22,505 nt of DNA from OLB19 sp964624165 (GTDB taxonomy: Bacteria > Patescibacteriota > Minisyncoccia > Phycocordibacterales > UBA918): positions 1 through 22,505 of the forward strand of contig CAZUWG010000009.1 in the NCBI GenBank assembly GCA_964624165.1, in the 5' to 3' direction. Positions 1-7,637 of the stretch are shown piece by piece (within the stretch, counting starts at the first letter, position 1; each line of letters begins with the position of its first letter). Made by a program: the position numbers and the translations under genes. The notes under the pieces are model-generated. The model did not search any database, had not been told where the DNA came from, and saw only the letters and a list, made by a program, of their open reading frames with translations.

Positions 1-2
1 AG

Positions 3-236
3 TGGTTTTCAGATTTTTTTATATATTTTGTATTTTTAGCTATCTTTTTACTTTACAGAAACAATAAAAAGCAGAGGGATGATTTAAATTCATTTCTTTC
101 TAATTCAGCTTCAGGGGATGATTTTAATCAAGTAAAGGAATCTGGTAAGCAGACAGTCAAATACCACTTGATTAGCTCATTGATTTATATTTTGGTCTGT
201 ACGCTAACCTTTTTATATTTTCAAAGTCTAATATAA
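3..236 (+). CDS. C-terminal fragment of a small membrane protein (partial at left edge)
   Basis: The frame is open from the window edge to a TAA at 234-236, giving about 77 residues with no visible start. It begins with a strongly hydrophobic segment (aromatic and Leu/Ile/Phe rich, first about 20 residues). A polar, Asn/Asp/Lys-rich loop of about 35 residues follows, then a second hydrophobic segment of about 18 residues just before the stop. The layout is that of a two-helix (or longer) integral membrane protein. No family is recognisable. It lies immediately before an assembly gap, so its relation to the next gene is unknown. Confidence 0.5.
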   Translation, partial: WFSDFFIYFVFLAIFLLYRNNKKQRDDLNSFLSNSASGDDFNQVKESGKQTVKYHLISSLIYILVCTLTFLYFQSLI

Positions 237-241
237 AATTC

Positions 242-253
242 NNNNNNNNNNNN
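242..253. other. Assembly gap (12 N)
   Basis: Twelve undetermined bases. The gap removes the likely start of the gene that follows: its frame is open upstream into the Ns. An ATG at 254 is in another frame and reaches a stop after four codons, so it is not the start. Confidence 0.95.
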
Positions 254-261
254 ATGAAACT

Positions 262-588
262 TTGTTAACAAATTATCAGACAGCAGTATTTTTGCTAATT
301 GTTGTTACAGCTTGTATGAGCTGGTTCTATTGGTTTGAATACTTACCCTCTAAAACAGAAAAGGCTTGTTCTGACTACTTGTGGGAACGCTCTGTAGTTA
401 ATAATGACACTGACATTTATGAAGATTATCTGAAGGTATGCATCAACTCAGGTGGTCCAGAAAACTTCAAACAGATAACTGATGCAGCTATAGTACAGAC
501 ACAAATCGAGAAGAACGAAAAGGCTTCAAAAGAGGCTCCTACACAAGCAAAAGAAGTACAAATTGTAACAACTCCAAGTGACATTTAA
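262..588 (+). CDS. Small membrane-anchored protein, start uncertain
   Basis: The 108 residues are counted from a TTG at 262, but the frame continues upstream into the N gap, so the true start may be lost. One hydrophobic segment at roughly residues 8-25 (Val/Leu/Ile, then Cys-Met-Ser-Trp-Phe-Tyr-Trp) is followed by a soluble domain with two or three cysteines and a C-terminal Lys/Glu/Ala/Gln-rich low-complexity tail. This suggests a single-pass protein with an external domain. Asn, Lys and Ile codons are AT-rich like the rest of the left flank. No family recognised; function unknown. Confidence 0.5.
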   Translation: MLTNYQTAVFLLIVVTACMSWFYWFEYLPSKTEKACSDYLWERSVVNNDTDIYEDYLKVCINSGGPENFKQITDAAIVQTQIEKNEKASKEAPTQAKEVQIVTTPSDI

Positions 589-753
589 TAAATGAGTCAT
601 TTTTTACGGCTTAAAGTATAGCTACTTTTGATTTAATTTGATAAATACTATACGAGTAAAACTATAATATCTATATATAGCAACGTATCTTTGGTATTCT
701 GAATTTTGATTCTTTAAATAATTTAAATGACAGCAATGACGCTAATTATCAGG

Positions 754-759
754 TAAAAT
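754..759 (+). promoter_or_regulatory. Candidate -10 box of the HAD gene, leaderless type
   Basis: TAAAAT lies six bases (CTTTAT) before the ATG at 766, so transcription would start at or next to the start codon. There is no Shine-Dalgarno sequence. A convincing -35 hexamer is not seen. Confidence 0.4.
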
Positions 760-765
760 CTTTAT

Positions 766-1182
766 ATGAAAATCTACTTAGACATTGACGGAACGATGAT
801 TCATGAAGACTTGTCTGATATGTACTGTAAGCCAGCAGTAGGTCTTGAAGATTTCATTGTAGCCCTAAGACCATACGACACATACTGGCTTACTACTCAC
901 TGCACCACGGGAGACCCTACAAATGCTCGCAGAATCATGAAAGCGGTCCTTCCTGAAGAGTTACACGCTGATATCGACAGAATCAAGCCAACCGTCTGGC
1001 AGGACCTCAAAACACAAGGAATAGACTTTGACTCAGACTTTATTTGGTTTGATAACGATATCTATGCTGGCGAATGGGAAAAACTCAATCAAAGTAATGA
1101 AAATCAGATGGTTATAGAAGTGGACCTGAGGACTAACCCTGAGCATCTTATTGAAATTACACGCGATATACTGCGACCCTAG
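766..1182 (+). CDS. HAD-superfamily small phosphatase-like protein
   Basis: A 138-residue protein that is probably a soluble phosphohydrolase of the haloacid dehalogenase fold. Motif I is seen at the N terminus as DIDGT (Asp6 nucleophile, Asp8 acid/base). Motif II is probably the Thr43/Thr44 of WLTTHC after a beta strand, motif III a Lys near 74-82, and motif IV the DND at 96-98. The length fits a capless or minimal-cap HAD protein. The substrate cannot be read from sequence. The start is set by the -10-like TAAAAT ending six bases upstream. The gene stands alone, followed by a 220-bp intergenic stretch and a bidirectional hairpin. Confidence 0.75.
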   Translation: MKIYLDIDGTMIHEDLSDMYCKPAVGLEDFIVALRPYDTYWLTTHCTTGDPTNARRIMKAVLPEELHADIDRIKPTVWQDLKTQGIDFDSDFIWFDNDIYAGEWEKLNQSNENQMVIEVDLRTNPEHLIEITRDILRP

Positions 1183-1382
1183 TTTTGATTGTTTCAAAAA
1201 AGTGGTCACAGAAATTTTGGAGACCTGATATATTTACATGATTCTATAAATGGGGGTTGTAGCCCTACTGACAGCAGTGACAGAACTTACTGCATTTCAA
1301 ATACGGACAGTGAAGTTATCGTTGAACGAATCTGATGACTCATAAAACTTAATTCAGAAAGCCAACCTAGTGGGTCACCAAT

Positions 1383-1396
1383 TCGTGCTAGCACGA
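1383..1396. repeat. 14-bp perfect palindrome
   Basis: TCGTGCTAGCACGA reads the same on both strands. It sits between two convergent genes, 10 bases left of the terminator hairpin. It has the size of an operator or recombinase-type site, but nothing else supports a role. The rest of 1183-1405 holds no recognisable gene. Confidence 0.35.
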
Positions 1397-1405
1397 GAAG
1401 CATAT

Positions 1406-1433
1406 AAAAATAGCTCCGAAAGGAGCTATTTTT
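1406..1433. terminator. Bidirectional terminator between HAD gene and STAND-nuclease gene
   Basis: A 12-bp stem (AAAAATAGCTCC at 1406-1417 with GGAGCTATTTTT at 1422-1433) with a GAAA loop. U-rich tracts form on both strands. Its right arm overlaps the stop codon of the minus-strand STAND-nuclease gene (1432-1434). Confidence 0.8.
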
Positions 1434-4400
1434 ATTTAGTCTTTTTAATTATTTTTTTCGCTACTTTCTTCTTCGGCAAGTCTTTTTTAAGATTAGCAGG
1501 AGTATGGCAATCTAAAGACAATGCGGTTACATTCGGTATTTTACCAAATACATCTATAGCTTTTTGTATTCGTGGTTTACCTACATCGTCCATAATTAGA
1601 AACATACCATGTGAAGCCCCGTAGCCACTCATGTAATTACCCATACTGACATATGAATCAGACTCTTCAAGTTTTAGTTTGCTCAGATCAGAATTCGAAC
1701 CTAGCTTCACTTCTAATACTATTGGTCCAACAAATCCATATCTCAAAATAAAATCTGTCCTCTTGCCATTTAAAAGTTGTTCTTCTCTGGCAATATCAAT
1801 TTTTAGACCACGGCCCCTGCAAATATTGCTGAGTTCAGACTTAATTGTCATTTGAACTAATTTTTCGTATTCTCTATTTTCTTTATACTTCTTTTTTGAA
1901 ACGATTATGTTATAGGCACCTTCTTGTTCAACCCAATTTCGTAAATCTGTGTGGACAATATCATGTATATGATTAAACAAGTCTGCAGAGTTACGTATAT
2001 TCTTATCACGGTATGTTCTTGCTTCGTTATATCTACGAATTGCTTCAGAGAAATTCTTCGGTTTACCTAGATGCATCAAGTAGGAACGTCTGAGTCTGAC
2101 CATACTAGATGCAAGCCAATTGGCACCGTCCCTATCTTTCAATGAAGCGATTCTCTCTTCAATTAATTTTAATGGCTTGTAGCTTTTGTGTTCTTTAAGA
2201 TTTTCAAAATGAGAATACACTATTTCCCACATATATTGGGCATACGCATGAAACTCCTTACCTTGACCCCATGTCTCGATTGCTTTATCCAGTATCTCAA
2301 GGTACTTCAATTCAAATCCTGAGTGCCTAAGATCAGAGAGAGGTTTTGCAAACGGCTTGTCATGATTCAACTCATTCTCTCTTGGTCCTACAGTATGAGC
2401 CATGCCTGACCGCGGAGAAGTGAAAGCAAATATACGATTCTTTATTTCTTCCAATCTCCAATCAACAGCGTTAGAATCGGCATGAGCCGTAATCAAAAGT
2501 CCATTAGCTGCATAAGCAATGTCCTTCTCTTTTTCATCAGAACTGCTTATGTAGAGATTAAATATCTCCCAGAGAAAGTCAGCATCTGGCATCAATGAAT
2601 CAGTGACTTTTAGTGCTTCGATACGTACATATGACCGGAACTCAGTTTCTTTAATAAAATCTTTCAGAATAGGGACCGCTCGGGTTAAATGGTATGTCTG
2701 AACCAAATCAATAAAGCTCTCTGGCTGATGTCTCCACAAATCAGTTTTTCTCTCTCTATAAATTTGAATTACTGGCTCGAGTTCTGCTTGAGTAAAATCC
2801 TTAATCATTTCAAAAGTAGCTTTCAGTTCATTGTCATACGCAAACGGTATATGTAGTGCAATATTTGACCTGTACGGGGTTACATCAATACCCAAGCGTT
2901 GTGCAGCAAGAAGCGCATCTCCAAACATGTGTGCAATTTGGCTGGAAGTGTAAGTCTTAGTCCCGCCATTACCATCGTTATGCTGTGACTGTATTGTAAG
3001 ACCATGCTCCGCTGGATTAAATTTTAAAACACTACCTGTCACCAACTCCATAAGCCGAGTCCTATCATTATCATCCATTAGTGTGTCTAGTAATTCTGCC
3101 GAGTTTACATAATAATGAAATACACTGGTCATATACTGTCCAGGAGTAGGTTCAAGACTGGTTCTAAATTCCTTTAGGATTTGCTCATTACGAGAGTTAT
3201 CTACACTGTCAACCACATTTGTCTGAGCTTGTTCCCACTGAGCATATTCACTGGATAGTTTTGATCTTCCTGCTTCAAATATCTCCTCACAAGATTCACG
3301 CTTTGAATATTTAATCCGCACCATCGTATTAAATGCAGTCCTCTTATCATCTGCCCCTATCATTGCATCAAGATATGGAGAAATATCTTCCTTTTCTAAA
3401 ATCTCGGAAAAGGTATCTTGTGCAAAATATAAGGACGCCGACCCATTGTCGCTTCCTTTAATTCTCTGAAGGATAAAAGCGATAAAGTCTGGTTCCTGTT
3501 TTTTAAGAAGAATAATAAGACCATTTACAAAAGCAGATTTTCCATTTGAACGATATACATGAGTTTCAACTGACTTTACGATTGCCTCTATACACAACTC
3601 TTTAATCTCCTCATCTAAAACGCTAGCAATATTTGATACAAGAACTGAATCTTTTTCCCCAAAAATTGATGTATCGTCTAGAAATTCTTTTCTAAATATC
3701 TCATCACTATTATATGCATTAAGAAAAGTGATTATTGAAGCTCGTTCCTTAATTTCAAAAAGCCCATATCGTCCGGAGAAATCATTTCTCTTAACTGTTT
3801 CGATGGCATATTTAAGACTTGTCGGGTGCTCCGGATTAAGATCAATACACATGGATACAAAACCTTTTGATACAAGCTCATCGTCACTCGTAAAGTCACT
3901 TGATAATTCATCAATAACTGTCTGATCACCAAGTTTTTCTAGCGCTACAAATGCGTGTCGTTGTAGCACCCCATTATCATTTACATCTTTTGCGTATGAA
4001 ATCAGTTTCTCTCTCCAATATGGAGTATCTAAGGGTATTTTTTGTTCAAACAGATATGCAACTACATATGCGATATTTGCCAGCGGCACATACCTACTCG
4101 AACCATCATAAGTACTGAATTCTTCAGCAATACTTTTTAGCTCAAATTCAAGTTCAGGTGAAAAAAATCCAGGTAACGCAGAAACCAACTGCCCAGTGAG
4201 CCATTGTCTCGTTTTTTGATGATATTGAATTACATCCATGAATATTCTCTTCCTAAAGTCGGGAGAAATATATGTAGGATTAACTCTACTAAGAAAATTT
4301 AGGAATCCTTCGTCCGCAATTTTGAATTTACCACTTCGAAGACCTGAAAATTCTAGTAATTGCTCGAGTATCTCAGGAATCATATCAACTAGGAACGTTA

Positions 4401-5478
4401 GTGTGTTGAACCAAGACGGAAGAATCTCCTCAACATTTTCATCTACGGCAAAACTAAAAGCCACATGATGTGGTTCTGCAAATCGACTTATTTCTTTAGC
4501 CGCTAAATACTCTTGAAATTCAGCATTTTCAAATTCTATACTGTCGAGGTCTTGTTTACTTTCTTGTAAAATTGTCTTTGCAAAGAAGACATCTAATGAT
4601 ATGTGCGATAGAACGGTCATCTTAAGATCAGAATCAATATCATCAAAGAAAGTCATTAACTCATCCTTCGTTATAGTGTTTGCTTGGTAAATTTCCATTG
4701 TAAGAGCAAGTTTTTCCAAAATCCTCTTAATGACTGCTTTTGAATCAGTGTTTAGTTTTTTATCTTCTAGATCAAGCTTAGAGTAGATAAAATACTCAAA
4801 TAATTCGTTTCTTGATACTTGAGAGACGTTCCCAATAGTTTTATCTTTAATGAATTTAACTAAGAAAAAAAGATATCGAGGTATCTGCACCACAAGTTGT
4901 CCGTGACTAAACTGCATTATTCTAGCAAGCAAAGCGTCAACATCAGTTTGAGTATTGCCTGACTGTACAAGATAGTTTCTTACTTGCTCCATTGAAAACG
5001 GCATGATGCGTATAAACCGATACTCAGGGAAATTTGCTTCATATCTACTGGCAAATATCCATCTTGAAGAAAGGTAGATAATAAGATCAGGATTTGCTTC
5101 TGATACCGCTTCAATCTTTTGTAGTAGGTCAGCGAAAATCGCGGAGCGTACCTCATCAAGGGCATCCAATATTAAGACTCTTCTATTTGTTACTTTCTTA
5201 TTTAAAAATTCATCAATTGCTTCGCTGGGTCTGGCTATTCGTAAATTTACCAGACAGGCTTCATCGCCTATAGCCTCATGATGTTCTTGGAGTTTTTTTA
5301 GGAGTTCTGATTTGCCAACTCCTGGTTCACCAACGACAAGGTTTCTTTTTCCTTGTGCTAAATCACGTACAGTCAGGACTTTGCGGTCGTCAAAAAATGA
5401 TGAGTGTCCAAACTTGTCTACATCGTCTTTGGCTTCTGCAAATGACGAATAAATCTTTGTTATAGGAGTGATATACAT
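1432..5478 (-). CDS. NACHT-type STAND ATPase with C-terminal PD-(D/E)XK nuclease-like domain
   Basis: A 1348-residue multidomain protein. Seen: a Walker A motif GEPGVGKS (50-57), a Walker B of NACHT type LILDALDE (about 102-109), a sensor-like SSR (137-139), and EFENAEFQEYLAA (315-327), which matches the helical motif closing NACHT modules. A long, mostly helical middle (about 350-1150) resembles HEAT/TPR-like scaffolds that act as sensors in this class. Near the C terminus Asp1242, followed 14 residues later by Glu1256-Val-Lys1258 in consecutive strands, fits the PD-(D/E)XK nuclease core. The last residues are Lys-rich. By family knowledge such ATPases oligomerise on sensing a ligand and activate an effector, often in phage defence; that role is inferred here. 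Only 50 bp separate it from the recombinase upstream. Confidence 0.8.
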   Translation of the reverse strand: MYITPITKIYSSFAEAKDDVDKFGHSSFFDDRKVLTVRDLAQGKRNLVVGEPGVGKSELLKKLQEHHEAIGDEACLVNLRIARPSEAIDEFLNKKVTNRRVLILDALDEVRSAIFADLLQKIEAVSEANPDLIIYLSSRWIFASRYEANFPEYRFIRIMPFSMEQVRNYLVQSGNTQTDVDALLARIMQFSHGQLVVQIPRYLFFLVKFIKDKTIGNVSQVSRNELFEYFIYSKLDLEDKKLNTDSKAVIKRILEKLALTMEIYQANTITKDELMTFFDDIDSDLKMTVLSHISLDVFFAKTILQESKQDLDSIEFENAEFQEYLAAKEISRFAEPHHVAFSFAVDENVEEILPSWFNTLTFLVDMIPEILEQLLEFSGLRSGKFKIADEGFLNFLSRVNPTYISPDFRKRIFMDVIQYHQKTRQWLTGQLVSALPGFFSPELEFELKSIAEEFSTYDGSSRYVPLANIAYVVAYLFEQKIPLDTPYWREKLISYAKDVNDNGVLQRHAFVALEKLGDQTVIDELSSDFTSDDELVSKGFVSMCIDLNPEHPTSLKYAIETVKRNDFSGRYGLFEIKERASIITFLNAYNSDEIFRKEFLDDTSIFGEKDSVLVSNIASVLDEEIKELCIEAIVKSVETHVYRSNGKSAFVNGLIILLKKQEPDFIAFILQRIKGSDNGSASLYFAQDTFSEILEKEDISPYLDAMIGADDKRTAFNTMVRIKYSKRESCEEIFEAGRSKLSSEYAQWEQAQTNVVDSVDNSRNEQILKEFRTSLEPTPGQYMTSVFHYYVNSAELLDTLMDDNDRTRLMELVTGSVLKFNPAEHGLTIQSQHNDGNGGTKTYTSSQIAHMFGDALLAAQRLGIDVTPYRSNIALHIPFAYDNELKATFEMIKDFTQAELEPVIQIYRERKTDLWRHQPESFIDLVQTYHLTRAVPILKDFIKETEFRSYVRIEALKVTDSLMPDADFLWEIFNLYISSSDEKEKDIAYAANGLLITAHADSNAVDWRLEEIKNRIFAFTSPRSGMAHTVGPRENELNHDKPFAKPLSDLRHSGFELKYLEILDKAIETWGQGKEFHAYAQYMWEIVYSHFENLKEHKSYKPLKLIEERIASLKDRDGANWLASSMVRLRRSYLMHLGKPKNFSEAIRRYNEARTYRDKNIRNSADLFNHIHDIVHTDLRNWVEQEGAYNIIVSKKKYKENREYEKLVQMTIKSELSNICRGRGLKIDIAREEQLLNGKRTDFILRYGFVGPIVLEVKLGSNSDLSKLKLEESDSYVSMGNYMSGYGASHGMFLIMDDVGKPRIQKAIDVFGKIPNVTALSLDCHTPANLKKDLPKKKVAKKIIKKTK

Positions 5479-5485
5479 TCTCCCT

Positions 5486-5494
5486 ATTTTACCA
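5486..5494 (-). promoter_or_regulatory. Extended -10 promoter of the STAND-nuclease gene, leaderless type
   Basis: Read on the minus strand, TGG-TAAAAT ends seven bases (AGGGAGA) before the ATG at 5478. The GGGAG there is too close to the ATG to act as a Shine-Dalgarno, so a leaderless mRNA is the simpler reading. It implies that the ATPase can be expressed separately from the recombinase. Confidence 0.45.
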
Positions 5495-5528
5495 AAAATA
5501 CGGAGAATTAGCTCTATATACCTATATT

Positions 5529-6848
5529 CTACGCAAGACTTATTTTTTTATTGATCAAAAGTATTTTACTCTTCAAACATCTTATAAACTCGCGTTTTTC
5601 TTCAATATCACCTTCTTGGAGAATAAACTTAGCGTAATTACGAATATCTATATCCTTCACAGCAACAGGTGTCTTTGTTCCGAGTATCATTTGCTCAAAC
5701 TTTTTGAACTTCCTGAGATCACTAGCAATCTGTTCCCTCATAGGAACAATTTGTATATCAAGATCATTCATTAAATCTTGAAGTTGGTTAATTAGGTCGT
5801 CTTCGTTAATAAAGCCACAAGCACAATTACTATCTTTGGTGCGGGTGCATTTGTAGTAAACATAGCGGTGGGTATTTCCGTTCATCTGCTGTTTAAACTT
5901 TTCGTCTGCGGTTATACCCGATCCACAAAGTCCACAGGACATAATTTTTGTAAAAGCGAATTCTTTATGTGCGGACCGAGGTTCAAGAATTTGGCTTTTA
6001 ATTCGAGATTGGACAAGATCAAATAATTCTTTAGAAATGAGTGGTTCATGAGCTCCGTTGTACCAAAGTCCCGACTGTTTCGGGAATTCAAACCTCCCAT
6101 AGTAGAAATGGTTTGAAAGTATTCGATATAAGTTACCAAGACTTAAGTGCATATTATTCTCAGTCTTGAAATTAATATCCTCTTTTAGCCAGTGATAGAG
6201 TTTCCGGCCACTCCAGCCGTCATGTCCAATTTTCTCGAACATTTGTTTAATAATAGGTGCTCGTTCTGGGTCTATAACAGATTCACACTTCTGATCCATA
6301 CGCTTGTATTTGGTATAGCCAGTTGGTGGTCTACATGGCCATAAACCCATTTCGACTCTAGCCCTTAATCCTCGTTTTACGTTCTGGCTTTTATTATCGT
6401 TTTCAAGTTTTGCCTGAGAACATAAAATCATTAAAAGAAATTTCTCATTCGGCGAATTTGAAAAAGTCTGTCCATAGGTCTGAATATGGATTAGACGCTT
6501 CTGATCCATTAAGTCTACAAGAGAACCAAGATCACCAGCATTTCTACTCAATCGATCTGCCGCCCAAGTGAGGATACCGTCATATGTTCCTTTTCTGATT
6601 TCCTCTAGTAGTTCTTTAAAAACAGGACGTTGTCCAGACTCTTTGGCAGAATGTGATTCTCTTTTAATACTTACGACATTAAGGTTCAGACGCTCGGCAA
6701 TAGCAGTCATTTCCTTTACTTGAGAATCGATAGACAGTGCTTGCTGTTCGTCTGATTCAGTTGATTTACGGGCATATAAGCAATATCTAATGCGAGTCTC
6801 AGTTATCGATATATTATTTGGTATAAGCCCTATTACGTTCGTTTCCAT
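5529..6848 (-). CDS. Large serine recombinase (resolvase/invertase superfamily)
   Basis: A 439-residue site-specific DNA recombinase. The N-terminal resolvase domain shows YARKS with the nucleophile at Ser29, and WAADRLSRNAGDL (about 95-107), the conserved Arg-containing helix. A recombinase domain follows (about 165-290, with the PPTGY and GWSGRKLYHWL regions). A zinc ribbon comes next (Cys305-x2-Cys308 and cysteines at 334 and 342/344), and then a charged helical C terminus as in phage- and transposon-type large serine recombinases. It would catalyse integration or excision between att sites through a Ser-DNA intermediate. Length is slightly short for the class but complete. It lies directly upstream of, and codirectional with, the STAND-nuclease gene. 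The start is the ATG at 6848; an AAAGG abuts it, too close for normal Shine-Dalgarno use. Confidence 0.92.
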   Translation of the reverse strand: METNVIGLIPNNISITETRIRYCLYARKSTESDEQQALSIDSQVKEMTAIAERLNLNVVSIKRESHSAKESGQRPVFKELLEEIRKGTYDGILTWAADRLSRNAGDLGSLVDLMDQKRLIHIQTYGQTFSNSPNEKFLLMILCSQAKLENDNKSQNVKRGLRARVEMGLWPCRPPTGYTKYKRMDQKCESVIDPERAPIIKQMFEKIGHDGWSGRKLYHWLKEDINFKTENNMHLSLGNLYRILSNHFYYGRFEFPKQSGLWYNGAHEPLISKELFDLVQSRIKSQILEPRSAHKEFAFTKIMSCGLCGSGITADEKFKQQMNGNTHRYVYYKCTRTKDSNCACGFINEDDLINQLQDLMNDLDIQIVPMREQIASDLRKFKKFEQMILGTKTPVAVKDIDIRNYAKFILQEGDIEEKREFIRCLKSKILLINKKISLA

Positions 6849-6870
6849 CCTTTATTAATGCCAGAAGCAC

Positions 6871-6896
6871 AAACCCTGCATAGCTATGCAGGGTTT
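6871..6896. repeat. 26-bp perfect palindrome upstream of the recombinase
   Basis: A fully self-complementary sequence (half-site AAACCCTGCATAG) lies 22 bp before the recombinase start, between it and the divergent kinase gene. It could be an operator for recombinase autoregulation, a hairpin blocking read-through, or part of an att site. A U-rich tail is weak on either side, so a terminator role is not favoured. Confidence 0.6.
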
Positions 6897-6922
6897 AATT
6901 TACGTCATTTACTCACAACTTG

Positions 6923-6950
6923 TTGACTTATATTGAAATACTTGTATTGT
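6923..6950 (+). promoter_or_regulatory. Sigma-70-like promoter of the P-loop kinase gene
   Basis: TTGACT (6923-6928), a 16-bp spacer and TATTGT (6945-6950). The expected start site is near 6957, leaving a leader of about 30 nt that contains a Shine-Dalgarno. It is unlike the leaderless arrangement of several neighbours. Confidence 0.5.
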
Positions 6951-6987
6951 ATTTTCAGACAGAAATCAACCACCTTTGGAGGTTTCA

Positions 6988-7578
6988 ATGAAAATATTCA
7001 CTGTTCAAGGCCCTTGGGCTGCTGGAAAAAGTACCTTGCTCGCACGAATGTCTACTGCCTACGGCAATGACATTCTGCCCGTAAGTGAGTTTGGAATACA
7101 AGAACGTCGTACTCGTGACGGATTCAAACTCGACATCAACAATCGTGACGACTTTGTCACAAACCAGGAAATCTTCCATCGTGCTGAATTTGAACGAGTA
7201 AAGCAACTCCGTGAACAAGGAGTGAAGCAAGTTCTGTTTGATCGAGGCCCCGAAGACACGCTATGCTTTTCGAAGATACATCCCATTGCGATTTCAGCAA
7301 CGTGGAATGTGTCTACAGAAATGCAGCGACTGGCTGAAAAGTACATCACACACCGCAGTACGAAGATTCTGTACTTGCGAGCCTCGAAAGAGACACTTGC
7401 TCGCCGCAGGAAGAGTGACCACACCAAGCCAAGAAAAACGTTCGAGGCATTCATCGGTCTCTATTACGATCTGGAGCTCGAATTCTATGCCGAACTCCCG
7501 AATGTCTATTTTCTCGACACTGATGAAATGACCAGCGATGAGGTGATGTCCGAAGCCGTGCAGTACTTCGAGTTATGA
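6988..7578 (+). CDS. P-loop nucleoside/nucleotide-kinase-like ATPase
   Basis: A 196-residue soluble P-loop protein. Walker A is GPWAAGKST (8-16); a FDRGPED segment (84-90) resembles the DR motif of deoxynucleoside and thymidylate-type kinases, and an Arg-rich stretch (LARRRK, about 137-142) looks like their LID. Length agrees with small kinases of the AAA_28/dNK-like group. The phosphate acceptor cannot be told. The start is the ATG at 6988, because GGAGGT at 6978-6983 sits four bases upstream; a TTG at 6976 would overlap that site. It is convergent with the HEXXH gene and shares its terminator. Base composition and the strong Shine-Dalgarno differ from the AT-rich neighbours, suggesting separate acquisition. 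Confidence 0.75.
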   Translation: MKIFTVQGPWAAGKSTLLARMSTAYGNDILPVSEFGIQERRTRDGFKLDINNRDDFVTNQEIFHRAEFERVKQLREQGVKQVLFDRGPEDTLCFSKIHPIAISATWNVSTEMQRLAEKYITHRSTKILYLRASKETLARRRKSDHTKPRKTFEAFIGLYYDLELEFYAELPNVYFLDTDEMTSDEVMSEAVQYFEL

Positions 7579-7600
7579 CTCAGCTTGCTGAGATCAGAAA

Positions 7601-7630
7601 AGGGGCGACTCTCATGCGAGAGTCGCCCCT
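7601..7630. terminator. Shared terminator of the convergent kinase and HEXXH genes
   Basis: A perfect 13-bp stem (AGGGGCGACTCTC with its complement) and an ATGC loop (7614-7617), followed by GATTTTG on the plus strand and TTTCTGA on the minus strand. Confidence 0.85.
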
Positions 7631-7637
7631 GATTTTG

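Noticed and set aside
1250..1345. 31-codon ORF between the HAD gene and the STAND-nuclease gene
   Set aside because: No ribosome-binding site, no promoter at the right distance and no recognisable sequence; chance length in AT-rich DNA.
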